Assembly: GCA_010030955.1 (NCBI GenBank)
Contig: RHBP01000011.1
Span: 1 to 20,550 of the forward strand
DNA length: 20,550 nucleotides
Direction of reading: 5' to 3'
Source of the DNA: Synechococcaceae bacterium WBB_10_009
GTDB lineage: Bacteria; Cyanobacteriota; Cyanobacteriia; PCC-6307; Cyanobiaceae
Shown: piece after piece, positions 14,280-20,550 of the stretch
How the letters are laid out: each line of letters begins with the position of its first letter
Position numbering within the stretch: position 1 is the stretch's first letter
Translations under genes and position numbers: made by a program
Notes under the pieces: generated by a model
Seen by the model: only the letters and a program-made list of their open reading frames with translations
Databases searched by the model: none
Told to the model about the DNA's origin: nothing

Positions 14280-14573
14280 TCACAGCCACAACGCCATTCC
14301 TGGCTTGGAGGCGTTCTGCGCAAGATGCTCTGCATCGGCGCAGCAGGGTGCGTCAGCGGCCCTGCATTCCACCAACCGCATGCGAGCGATCCACTCGAGA
14401 TCGCGGCCTTTGACCGTGAGCCAGTGAATGATGCGCGCCCGGCAGGCGGCGGGATCCGCCACGGCCCAGGCCTGGCGCAGATCAAGGCTGAAACAGCCAC
14501 TCGCGCAGAGCCAACGTGGGCGCGCCCGCTTGGATCCGGCCGGGGGCAGCAACAACACATTCCAAGTGGTCAT
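14280..14573 (-). CDS. Hypothetical protein upstream of cyAbrB
   Basis: A 97-residue frame beginning MTTWNVLLLPPAGSK and containing LCASGCFSLDLRQAW, ACRARIIHWLTVKGRDLEW and MRLVECRA. The mix of hydrophobic and charged residues looks like a real folded protein. No family is recognised. Five or more cysteines are present but not in a clear metal-site pattern. It ends 9 bp before the cyAbrB start on the same strand, consistent with an operon. The frame remains open to 14726; I use the ATG at 14573 because the extension would cross the start of the divergent hydrolase. Confidence 0.5.
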   Translation of the reverse strand: MTTWNVLLLPPAGSKRARPRWLCASGCFSLDLRQAWAVADPAACRARIIHWLTVKGRDLEWIARMRLVECRAADAPCCADAEHLAQNASKPGMALWL

Positions 14574-14719
14574 CACGGGTTGGCTGTGTCCAGGCATGCT
14601 CCGCGATCCGGTTCCCTGGCAGACCGCTGCGGCACCGATGTACCGCACAGCTGCGGTGGCCTGCGGCGCCCCAGGGCGGCTGGCCAACCAACAGTGGAAG
14701 CAGTTGTGGGACCGTCGCC

Positions 14720-15331
14720 ATGCCATCCCTTCCCATGGGCGATCTGCAGGTCTCGCCGAACGCCTTCGGCTCGGTGTTGTTCTGCCATGGCAGCGGCAGC
14801 GACCACCACAGCCCCCGCAACCGTGCGGTAGCGCAGGTGCTGCGGAGGGCGGGCCTGGCCACCTGGTTGTTGGATCTCCGCCGTGCCAGCGATCACTGCG
14901 AATTGGAGGCGTTGCTCGCCGCCATCGATGCCATTGATGAGACCCCCTCCCTGGCCGGCAAGCCGGTGGGGTTGTTCGGGGCCAGCAGCGGCGCAGCCAT
15001 CGCCTTGCAAGGGGCCGCAGCGCGCCCAGCCCGCATTGCCACGGTGGTCAGCCGTGGCGGCCGGCCCGACCTGGCCGGCGCCTGCCTGGAGCAGGTGCGT
15101 TGCCCCGTGCTGCTGATGGTGGGCGCCCTCGATCTGCAGGTGCTGGAACTCAACCGCCGGGCCGCAGCGCAGCTGCACTGCCCCTACAGGGTGGTGCTGC
15201 TGGAGGGGGCAGGGCACCTGTTCGAGCAGGCCGGTGCTCTGGAGGCCGTGGCGGAGCTGAGCCGCCAATGGTTTGTGCAGTTGATGTGCAGAACAAACCC
15301 GCAATCTGCAGCAAAAGCGCTAAGCCTCTAG
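14720..15331 (+). CDS. Alpha/beta hydrolase of the dienelactone-hydrolase type
   Basis: A 203-residue hydrolase. The oxyanion region is VLFCHGSGSDHHSPRN (20-34). The nucleophile elbow is GASSG with S89. The acid is likely D138 in VGALDLQVL, and the histidine is H166 in GAGHLFE. The stretch VVSRGGRPDLAG is typical of the DLH-like proteins often found fused to a phosphoribosyltransferase domain; here that domain is missing and the hydrolase stands alone. The substrate is unknown. I chose the ATG at 14720 (14735 is possible); the frame runs back to 14516 but the extra part is not family-like. It is divergent from the hypothetical-cyAbrB-GGDEF operon. Confidence 0.85.
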   Translation: MPSLPMGDLQVSPNAFGSVLFCHGSGSDHHSPRNRAVAQVLRRAGLATWLLDLRRASDHCELEALLAAIDAIDETPSLAGKPVGLFGASSGAAIALQGAAARPARIATVVSRGGRPDLAGACLEQVRCPVLLMVGALDLQVLELNRRAAAQLHCPYRVVLLEGAGHLFEQAGALEAVAELSRQWFVQLMCRTNPQSAAKALSL

Positions 15332-15342
15332 CGCAATCTTCT

Positions 15343-15361
15343 GCACTCTCAGCGAGAGTGC
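15343..15361. terminator. Perfect 8-3-8 hairpin after the hydrolase gene
   Basis: GCACTCTC-AGC-GAGAGTGC, 12 nt after the hydrolase stop and 97 nt before the next start. The stem is strong but no T-run follows, so it may be a factor-dependent or weak terminator. It may instead be an operator for the RHH gene downstream. A smaller GCGCTA/TAGCGC pair (15317-15334) overlaps the hydrolase stop codon. Confidence 0.4.
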
Positions 15362-15445
15362 GGCGCCTATTCTCGTGATGCAGACAGATGCAAGGAGATT
15401 GAGATCTCATCAACTGACTGCACCCCAACACCACCACTGATGATC

Positions 15446-15450
15446 AGGAG
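15446..15450 (+). promoter_or_regulatory. Ribosome binding site of RHH gene 4
   Basis: AGGAG ending 7 nt before the ATG at 15458. It favours that start over the in-frame ATG at 15440, which would place this site inside the gene. Confidence 0.7.
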
Positions 15451-15457
15451 TTTTGCG

Positions 15458-15703
15458 ATGAATGAGCGCTTTCGTGTGCTCCAGCGTCAACCCAGAAGAA
15501 TCTCGATCACCCTCAGCTACCACGTGCATGAAGCCCTGCTAACGCGCTCTGAAGAAGAGGGTCGATCTGTCTCCAACCTCTGCGCCTTCCTGCTGGAAGA
15601 TGCCCTGCGGGAGCAGCAACGCACCCTGGTGCCGGCAACCCCGTCCATGGCCAACGGCAATGGCGCCCACCCGGCGGCCCGGGTCAAGCTGCGGGGCTTC
15701 TAG
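15458..15703 (+). CDS. Small ribbon-helix-helix (CopG-like) protein 4
   Basis: An 81-residue protein. The strand is RRISITLSY, followed by helix HVHEALLTRSEEEGR and SVSNLCAFLLEDALRE, an RHH DNA-binding fold. A flexible, probably disordered tail follows (residues about 55-81, rich in Ala, Pro, Asn). It is closest in this window to RHH 2 (RSxSNLCAxLL) and also similar to RHH 1. A perfect TGAGATCTCA palindrome (15400-15409) and an 8-3-8 inverted repeat (15343-15361) lie upstream. There is no adjacent toxin gene. A strong hairpin follows the stop codon. Confidence 0.8.
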   Translation: MNERFRVLQRQPRRISITLSYHVHEALLTRSEEEGRSVSNLCAFLLEDALREQQRTLVPATPSMANGNGAHPAARVKLRGF

Positions 15704-15720
15704 CCCCGTGCACCCTGCCC

Positions 15721-15752
15721 ACAACCCGGAGGCCTCCGTGGCTCCGGGTTGT
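15721..15752. terminator. Convergent terminator hairpin
   Basis: ACAACCCGGAG, a 10-nt loop, then CTCCGGGTTGT: a perfect 11-bp stem between the stop codons of RHH gene 4 (+) and the sigma-factor C-terminal part (-). Its placement suggests a shared bidirectional terminator; the following T-tract is poor. Confidence 0.65.
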
Positions 15753-15760
15753 TCCTCGGC

Positions 15761-16144
15761 TCAGCCGGGGAAGAGCACGGGCGTGAGCCCCCGGCGCAAT
15801 TTGCCCAGGGCGTGGCGCTCCAGCCGCTGCACTTGGTCTTTGGTGCGGCCGATCAGCCGAGCCACCTCCGCGTAGGAGCGTTGTTTGCCCGAGCCATAGC
15901 GCAGCTGAATCACCGTTCGCTCCGGGGTGGAGAGCAGATCCAGGTGGTTCTGCATCCAGCGGTAGTCGTCTTCGATCTCGGGCTGGTGCGGATCGGTCAC
16001 CGTGTCGAGCAGTGTCATGTCGCCATCGGCACCGGCGAGTTGCTGATCCAGCGACACCGTGTTGCTGCGGTGCTGCACCGCAAGGGCATACATCACCCGC
16101 TTGGGGGATTCGCCCAGGTGATGGGCCAACTGATCGGCGCTCAT
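15761..16144 (-). CDS. Sigma-70 factor, C-terminal part (regions 3-4), separate frame
   Basis: A 127-residue frame starting at the ATG that overlaps the stop of the N-terminal part as ATGA. Residues 1-35 (MSADQLAHHLGESPKRVMYAL, positions 1-21, then NTVSLDQQL) match sigma region 3. Residues about 65-118 match region 4.1-4.2, with the promoter -35-binding helix-turn-helix SYAEVARLIGRTKDQVQRL. In a normal factor it is continuous with the 16141-16587 part. Bases just before this ATG read QEP in the same frame, as expected for an older continuous gene, which favours a frameshift. A separately made second subunit cannot be excluded. No good ribosome site is seen. Confidence 0.75.
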   Translation of the reverse strand: MSADQLAHHLGESPKRVMYALAVQHRSNTVSLDQQLAGADGDMTLLDTVTDPHQPEIEDDYRWMQNHLDLLSTPERTVIQLRYGSGKQRSYAEVARLIGRTKDQVQRLERHALGKLRRGLTPVLFPG

Positions 16145-16587
16145 CGGTTCTTGAGCATCTCTGCACGCATCGCCAGGCTCACCAGGTTCACCGGCAAACG
16201 GATGGAGCCGTTGTGCTCCTGCAGATAGCGGTTGATGGATTGGCGAATCCACCAGTAGCCATAGGTGGAAAATTTGTATCCCCTGGTGGGATCAAATTTC
16301 TCGGCGGCCCTGAGCAGGCCAATGTTACCGGCCTGCACCAGATCCATCGGATCGTGGGAAAGGTGCTTGAGCCGGCGCACATAGCGCAGGGCCACAGTCA
16401 CCACGAGGCGTAGGTTCGCCGTCACCATCCGCTCAAGGGCCCGGCGCCCACGCCGCTCCAGACCCGCCGATGGTTGTTCGGCCTCCATCCAGTTCTTCAC
16501 GATCATCCCCAGATGCACCTCCTCTTCTGCTGTCAACAGGGGAATGCGGCCAATGCTGCGTAGGTAGTCACCGAAGGCATCACTCAT
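16141..16587 (-). CDS. Sigma-70 factor, N-terminal part (regions 1.2-2.4), truncated by frame change
   Basis: A 148-residue frame. DYLRSIGRIPLLTAEEEVHLG is region 1.2 (positions 8-28). NLRLVVTVALRYVRR, DLVQAGNIGLLRAAEKFDP and the -10-recognising YKFSTYGYWWIRQSINRYL (104-122) are regions 2.1-2.4, followed by IRLP. It then stops at KNR, within what should be the first helix of region 3. This is a group 2/3-type cyanobacterial alternative sigma factor by its short N-terminus. Its start overlaps the cfa stop as ATGA, so it should be translated with cfa. Alone it would have core-binding and -10 functions but no -35 recognition. Confidence 0.85.
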   Translation of the reverse strand: MSDAFGDYLRSIGRIPLLTAEEEVHLGMIVKNWMEAEQPSAGLERRGRRALERMVTANLRLVVTVALRYVRRLKHLSHDPMDLVQAGNIGLLRAAEKFDPTRGYKFSTYGYWWIRQSINRYLQEHNGSIRLPVNLVSLAMRAEMLKNR

Positions 16588-17840
16588 TGAGGTTGCGAAT
16601 GGTGGCCCTCAATCCTCTGGCGGCTCGACGTTTCTCCATCCACGTCGAAGCAGTGTTGCTCTGGGTTCGCGGCACCGTGCTGCGGGGCCGTGTTCGGCTC
16701 CTGACGCACGGGCCGCCAGGATCGATAGGTGGATGAACGGCCTGGCTTGCTCAGCACCAATTGCCACAACTGCCCCTGCCGTGACCGGAAAAAACCGGCA
16801 CAACTGAGCAGGTAATAGCGCCAGAAGCGAAAAAACTCGGCGCTGCTGTCGTGCTGCAACACCGGCCAGGCGGCTTCGAAGTTGCGCCACCAGGCCATCA
16901 GGGTGCGGTCGTAATCGAGGCCGAAGTTTTCCCAGTCTTCGATCAGGAAGATGCCCTCCAGACCCCGCGCCAACTCCAGCGCCGACGGCAGGCGCCCCCC
17001 CGGGAAGATGTGGGTATCGATCCAGGGATCAACGCGGCGCGTGGTGCGGGCGCTGCCAATGGTGTGCAACAGCACCAGGCCATCCGGTGCCAGCAAGCGG
17101 TCCAGGGTGCCGAAGAAGGTGCGGTCGTTGCGGCGGCCAACGTGCTCGAACATCCCCACCGAGGCGATCCGATCAAACCGGCCGGGCTCCCGGGCCGGCA
17201 GTTGCCGGTAATCGCAGTGCTCCACGCGGATGGGCAGATCGGCCAGGTGATCGCGCATCCATTGGGCCTGCTGGGCCGATACCGTGATCCCCACCACCTC
17301 CACGCCGTAGTAGCGGGCGGCGTAGGCCGCCAACGCCCCCCAGCCACACCCCACATCCAGCAACCGCATCCCCGGTTGCAACTGCAACTTCTCACAGATC
17401 AGGCGGCACTTGTGCTGCTGGGCGGTGGGCAAGTCAGCGGCCTGCCGCCAGTAGCCACAGCTGTAGGCCATCTGGGGATCGAGCATCGCCGCATACACCC
17501 GCGGATCGATGTCGTAGTGCCGGCGGCCCACCCGGTAGGAGCGCCGCAGGGTTTGGGGGTTCACCAGGATGTCGCGCAGAATCCGGCCTAGATCGAGCAG
17601 TTGTGCCCGGGGGCTCAAGGGCCTGTTGGCCTGGGCCCGCAGCAGCCTGCAGATCAATTCATCGAGTTGGTCACAATCCCAATCGCCCCGCACGTAGCCA
17701 TTGCCCAGGGCCATGGAGCCATCCCGCAGCAAGGCCGGATACAGGGCGGGGTTGTGCACCTGCAGATCCCAGGGGCGATCACCGTTGAAGCGCACATCGG
17801 CGGCTCGGGTGATGGCGCTGAGGCTGGAGGGAATGGACAC
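16584..17840 (-). CDS. cfa: Cyclopropane-fatty-acyl-phospholipid synthase
   Basis: A 418-residue SAM-dependent enzyme that adds a methylene bridge to double bonds of membrane phospholipid acyl chains, typically on stress or growth arrest. Motifs in order are GNGYVRGDWDCDQLDEL, QMAYSCGYW (123-131), the SAM-binding LDVGCGWG (161-168), SVGMFEHVGRRN (227-238), HIFPGGRLPS (277-286) and WWRNFEAAWP. After the family end (LVLSKPGR) there is a polar, low-complexity tail of about 50 residues that I do not recognise. The start is GTG at 17840. The stop overlaps the start of the sigma factor gene as ATGA, tying the two together. Confidence 0.93.
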   Translation of the reverse strand: MSIPSSLSAITRAADVRFNGDRPWDLQVHNPALYPALLRDGSMALGNGYVRGDWDCDQLDELICRLLRAQANRPLSPRAQLLDLGRILRDILVNPQTLRRSYRVGRRHYDIDPRVYAAMLDPQMAYSCGYWRQAADLPTAQQHKCRLICEKLQLQPGMRLLDVGCGWGALAAYAARYYGVEVVGITVSAQQAQWMRDHLADLPIRVEHCDYRQLPAREPGRFDRIASVGMFEHVGRRNDRTFFGTLDRLLAPDGLVLLHTIGSARTTRRVDPWIDTHIFPGGRLPSALELARGLEGIFLIEDWENFGLDYDRTLMAWWRNFEAAWPVLQHDSSAEFFRFWRYYLLSCAGFFRSRQGQLWQLVLSKPGRSSTYRSWRPVRQEPNTAPQHGAANPEQHCFDVDGETSSRQRIEGHHSQPQ

Positions 17841-17932
17841 GGGAACTTGGCATCGCCCCCTACCAAAACTCAGCTGCAGTCTCGTTTCTCAAGCAGGCCA
17901 TGGATCTGCCGCAGGATCACGGCAATGGCACT

Positions 17933-19156
17933 TCAGGGCTGTGCCGCCAGGCGCAGCTTGGAGAAGAGGAATCCCATGATCGTGGTGCGCTTGGTCATCA
18001 CGTCCGCCTGCAAATCCATGCCAATGCGCAACGCACATCGCTCCTGGCCCTTCCCCAGCTCCCGTCGATCGGGCTGGATGGTGACTTCATAAAAGGGGCC
18101 ACCACTGGGGGCAGCAGCAGCCCCTGCCGGTGCATCCATGGTGTCTGGTGCCACCTGTTTGATCCGCCCGGTGAGCAGCCCGAAGCGTGAGTAGGGGCAG
18201 GCACCTACCCGGAGATACGTCTTTTGCTGAGGACGCACGGCCGCCACATCCTTCGCCGGCACCAGGGCCTTCACCAGCAGGGGTGCGTGGGTTGGAGCCA
18301 GTTCCGCGATCACCTCACCGGCGTTCACCACCTGCCCCACATGATTGAGGCTGGTGCGCACCACCGTGGCAGCCATTGGGGCCCGAACGGCCGTGTTGGC
18401 CAGGATGCGTTTCACGTCCGCCAACTCGCGGCTCAGGCCGAGGGCCTGGCGTTCCTGTTCCGCCAGTTGGCTCTGCAGCCCGTTGCGCTGCTGAAAGAGC
18501 CTTGCCCGCTCCACCAGCAATTTGGCCTGTTGTTGGGCCACCCCATAGCGGGCTTGCCGCAGCTCGTTGGTGATGATCAGGAAATTGGCGGCCTTCTCCT
18601 GACTGAGCAATTGCGGAACTGCACCAACCTTGGCCAACTCGCGGTAGCGGGTCATTTCCGTGTTGGCAAACCGGAGGCTGGCATTGGCTTTGGCCACATC
18701 ACCACGGCTCATGTCGATGGCAGCACGGTTCAACAACTGGTTGGAGAGCAGCTCCGCCTGAAGCTGCTGCTCCTGGGCGCGGGTGTTTAATCGCTGCGTC
18801 TGCACCTGGCGCAACTCCTGCTCCAACTGCCGTTGGCGTCCCTCCAGGGGATGGCGATCCAGCACCGCCAAGATCTGATGGGCCGCAACCCTCTGGTTGG
18901 CCCGCACCAACACCCGCGCAATGCGGCCGGGTTGATCGCTCTGGATCAACGTGTTGTCGCCACTGGGTCGCACAACACCCTTGGCGCGAACGGTTTGCTC
19001 AAACGGCAACACGCAGCTCGCCAGCAGAATCACCCCGGAGGCCACCACCACGTGCTGACCGATGCTGCGCGCCCAGGGGCCTGGAGGCGGCAAAAATTGA
19101 TCAACCTCGGCAACCACCAACGCGCCAGCGTTGGCCTTCACGATGGAGTGTTCCAT
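17933..19156 (-). CDS. HlyD-family membrane fusion protein of a type I secretion system
   Basis: A 407-residue periplasmic adaptor. A short cytoplasmic N-terminus is followed by one membrane helix (about 36-52, VVVASGVILLASCVLPF), then the first lipoyl half (GDNTLIQSDQPGRIARVLV, RVAAHQILAVLD). A long coiled-coil region follows (about 105-275, rich in Gln, Arg, Leu), then the second lipoyl half (TAVRAPMAATVVRTS, GQVVNAGEVIAEL) and a beta-barrel. It bridges an ABC exporter to an outer-membrane channel. Its ATG shares one base with the stop of the ABC gene (TAATG), so translation is coupled. The frame runs back to 19255 but that part overlaps the ABC gene. Confidence 0.93.
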   Translation of the reverse strand: MEHSIVKANAGALVVAEVDQFLPPPGPWARSIGQHVVVASGVILLASCVLPFEQTVRAKGVVRPSGDNTLIQSDQPGRIARVLVRANQRVAAHQILAVLDRHPLEGRQRQLEQELRQVQTQRLNTRAQEQQLQAELLSNQLLNRAAIDMSRGDVAKANASLRFANTEMTRYRELAKVGAVPQLLSQEKAANFLIITNELRQARYGVAQQQAKLLVERARLFQQRNGLQSQLAEQERQALGLSRELADVKRILANTAVRAPMAATVVRTSLNHVGQVVNAGEVIAELAPTHAPLLVKALVPAKDVAAVRPQQKTYLRVGACPYSRFGLLTGRIKQVAPDTMDAPAGAAAAPSGGPFYEVTIQPDRRELGKGQERCALRIGMDLQADVMTKRTTIMGFLFSKLRLAAQP

Positions 19157-20277
19157 TAGCTGGCCATCAAAAAGGGAGAAACATGGCGGTTCTTGCGGAG
19201 CTGTGCCGGATGGTTCTGCACCTTCACCTGGCCCGCCTCGAGATAGACGATCCAATCGGCCCGCAGGATCATGGAGGGGCGATGGCTGATGAACAGCGTT
19301 GTCTGTCCCTGCCGCAGGGTGAGCAGCTGATCGAGCAACCTGTTTTCCAGCACAGGATCCAACGCTGAGGTGGATTCATCCAGGATCAGGATCGGGGGCC
19401 GCGTGAGCAGGGCGCGGGCAATGGCGAGGCGTTGCCGCTGACCACCGGAGAGATTGGCGCCAAATTCGCCTACCACCGTTTGATAGCCCTCAGGCAGGTC
19501 GCGAATGAATTCATCCGCCAGGCTGATGCGGCAGGCTTCCACGATCTCCTCGAAGCTGGCGTCGGGGTGTGCAAACCGGAAGTTGTCGCAGATGGAGCGG
19601 TTGAACAGCACCGATTCCTGGGGCACCAGCACCACCTGCTTGCGCAGGTTGTTGATCTCCAGATCGCGGCCGTTGTAGGGCCCGTAAAGGATCGATCCCG
19701 ATTGGGGCTGGTCGATACCGGCCACCAGGCGCATCAGGGTGCTCTTGCCGCAGCCGGATTCGCCAATCACCGCCGTGGTAATGCCACCGGGGATGTGCAG
19801 GCTGAAGCGATCCAGCAACTCCCGGCGGCCCGGGTGATGGAAACTGATCTTGTCGCAGACGATGTCGGCATCATTGGGAACCACCACGCTGTGCACCCCC
19901 GCATGAATCTGCTGCTCCGGTGGTTCGGACAGCACCTCTGACATCCGCTTCAGCACCACATCCGCCCGCAGAAACTCCTGGCTCACGGCGGCGATCCCGG
20001 CGAGAAAAGCCAGCACGTTTGACCCCATGCCGTTGAAGGCCAGCAGCTGGCCAATGCTCAGTTGCTGTTGGATCACAAAGGAACTGCCATACCAGAGCAG
20101 AGCCAAGCCGGAGAGGCTGCCGAGCAAGCCCGTGAGGGTGGTTTCCTTGAGATCCAGCCGCAACGACAACCAGGACAGGTGGGTGAGCTTGCCGATGTTG
20201 CGCTGGTATTCCTGCCAGGCCTGGGTGGTGGCATCACTGCACTTGAGCACGCTCATGCCGCGGAACAGCTCCACCAA
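19156..20277 (-). CDS. ABC exporter, C-terminal part (end of membrane domain plus ATPase domain)
   Basis: A 373-residue frame of a bacteriocin/RTX-type type I secretion ABC transporter. It contains the later membrane helices (LLGSLSGLALLWYGSSFVI, positions 51-69, and QLLAFNG, as in peptidase-containing exporters). The complete ATPase domain has Walker A GESGCGKST (172-180), Q-loop Q220, signature LSGGQ (276-280), Walker B ILILDE (296-301) and H-loop H332. The GTG at 20277 is not a natural start; the preceding codons (GADNQGHL) continue the domain up to about 20298, where the frame breaks from the N-terminal part. As read, the transporter is disrupted. Confidence 0.8.
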   Translation of the reverse strand: MVELFRGMSVLKCSDATTQAWQEYQRNIGKLTHLSWLSLRLDLKETTLTGLLGSLSGLALLWYGSSFVIQQQLSIGQLLAFNGMGSNVLAFLAGIAAVSQEFLRADVVLKRMSEVLSEPPEQQIHAGVHSVVVPNDADIVCDKISFHHPGRRELLDRFSLHIPGGITTAVIGESGCGKSTLMRLVAGIDQPQSGSILYGPYNGRDLEINNLRKQVVLVPQESVLFNRSICDNFRFAHPDASFEEIVEACRISLADEFIRDLPEGYQTVVGEFGANLSGGQRQRLAIARALLTRPPILILDESTSALDPVLENRLLDQLLTLRQGQTTLFISHRPSMILRADWIVYLEAGQVKVQNHPAQLRKNRHVSPFLMAS

Positions 20278-20550
20278 ATGGCCTTGGTTGTCTGCACCCT
20301 TGGGCCTGGGCCGGCAGGAAGCAGAGGTTGGCCACGATCACCACGAGGTAACAAGCCAAGGCAGCGAAAGTCAGCCAGGCGTTGTAGGCCCACATCAGCA
20401 AAAGCGACACAATGGCGATGCAGAATTGGCTGGGCAGGGCCAGCACCACATCGGTCATCAAGGCATTGAGGCGCTGGATGTCGCTGATGCGGCTCACCAC
20501 TTCACCGCTGCGGCGGTTCTCGAAGTAGCGCAGCGGCAAGGCCAGCAGGC
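20234..20550 (-). CDS. ABC exporter, N-terminal membrane-domain fragment (partial, frame-shifted end)
   Basis: The frame is open to the window edge. It encodes the first membrane part of the same exporter: LRYFENRRSGEVVSRISDI, the helices VVLALPSQFCIAIVSLLLM and LTFAALACYLVVIVANLCF, and LP at 20312. Beyond this the frame yields an unrelated Arg/Pro/Gly-rich tail ending at 20234, while the family sequence resumes in another frame at about 20298. About ten residues expected between LCFLP and ADNQG appear missing. The N-terminus, including any C39 peptidase domain that would mark a double-glycine-leader exporter, lies outside the window. Confidence 0.75.
   Translation of the reverse strand, partial: LLALPLRYFENRRSGEVVSRISDIQRLNALMTDVVLALPSQFCIAIVSLLLMWAYNAWLTFAALACYLVVIVANLCFLPAQAQGCRQPRPFGGAVPRHERAQVQ

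Noticed and set aside
13227..14831. Very long plus-strand open frame of 534 codons
   Set aside because: It lies antisense to the GAF-GGDEF, cyAbrB and hypothetical genes; its composition is a GC-rich shadow without recognisable motifs.
15286..15298. 13-bp repeat GTGCAGAACAAAC shared with 6791-6803
   Set aside because: Matches of this length are expected by chance in a 20-kb window, and one copy lies inside the hydrolase gene.
15343..15361. CIRCE-like heat-shock operator (GCACTC...GAGTGC)
   Set aside because: The spacer between the hexamers is 7, not 9, the outer TTA/TAA are missing, and no chaperone gene follows; the Hsp20 gene has no such site.

Overview
The window reads as a high-GC picocyanobacterial chromosome segment, of the Synechococcus/Cyanobium type. 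The taxonomic markers seen directly are a high-light-inducible chlorophyll-binding protein (HLIP) at 8173-8325, a cyAbrB regulator at 13881-14270 and a cyanobacterial-style alternative sigma-70 factor at 15761-16587. The genus-level placement is inference. Genes are tightly packed on both strands with many 1-4 nt overlaps. I see no tRNA, rRNA, IS element or CRISPR array, and no gene-free stretch longer than about 170 bases.

Layout. 1-1119 (+): the end of hypE (hydrogenase maturation) and a two-domain protein joining a HicA-like part to an eRF1-like 'translational machinery' part. 1125-2290 (-): a ZIP metal transporter behind a small four-helix membrane protein. 2450-2719 (+): a small secreted protein. 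2730-7470 (-): a LuxR-type response regulator followed by a coupled trehalose operon in transcription order otsA-treS-otsB. 7615-8904: a cluster of small genes with three ribbon-helix-helix (RHH) proteins, an HLIP and a small hypothetical. 8970-9470 (-): a PEBP/YbhB protein. 9638-10931 (+): a possible one-helix peptide, a tandem SpoIIAA-like protein and a Cys-rich small protein. 10942-12237 (-): a divergent RtcB homologue that appears to have lost its catalytic residues. 12405-12839 (+): Hsp20. 12885-14573 (-): hypothetical, cyAbrB, then a GAF-GGDEF cyclase. 14720-15703 (+): a compact dienelactone-hydrolase-type hydrolase and a fourth RHH protein. 15761-17840 (-): cyclopropane fatty acid synthase coupled to a sigma-70 factor split in two. 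17933-20550 (-): a type I secretion membrane-fusion protein and a frame-disrupted ABC exporter that runs off the window.

Functional picture (inference): the content leans toward stress and environmental response: compatible solute, HLIP, Hsp20, lipid cyclopropanation with an alternative sigma factor, c-di-GMP with cyAbrB, and several tiny DNA-binding proteins. The points most worth a second look are the split sigma factor, the RtcB pseudoenzyme, the HicA-like/eRF1-like fusion, and the recurring small RHH genes with inverted repeats near them. The same kind of lesion, a frame change with apparent loss of several residues, occurs in both the sigma factor and the ABC exporter. Real gene decay and sequence error must both be kept open there.
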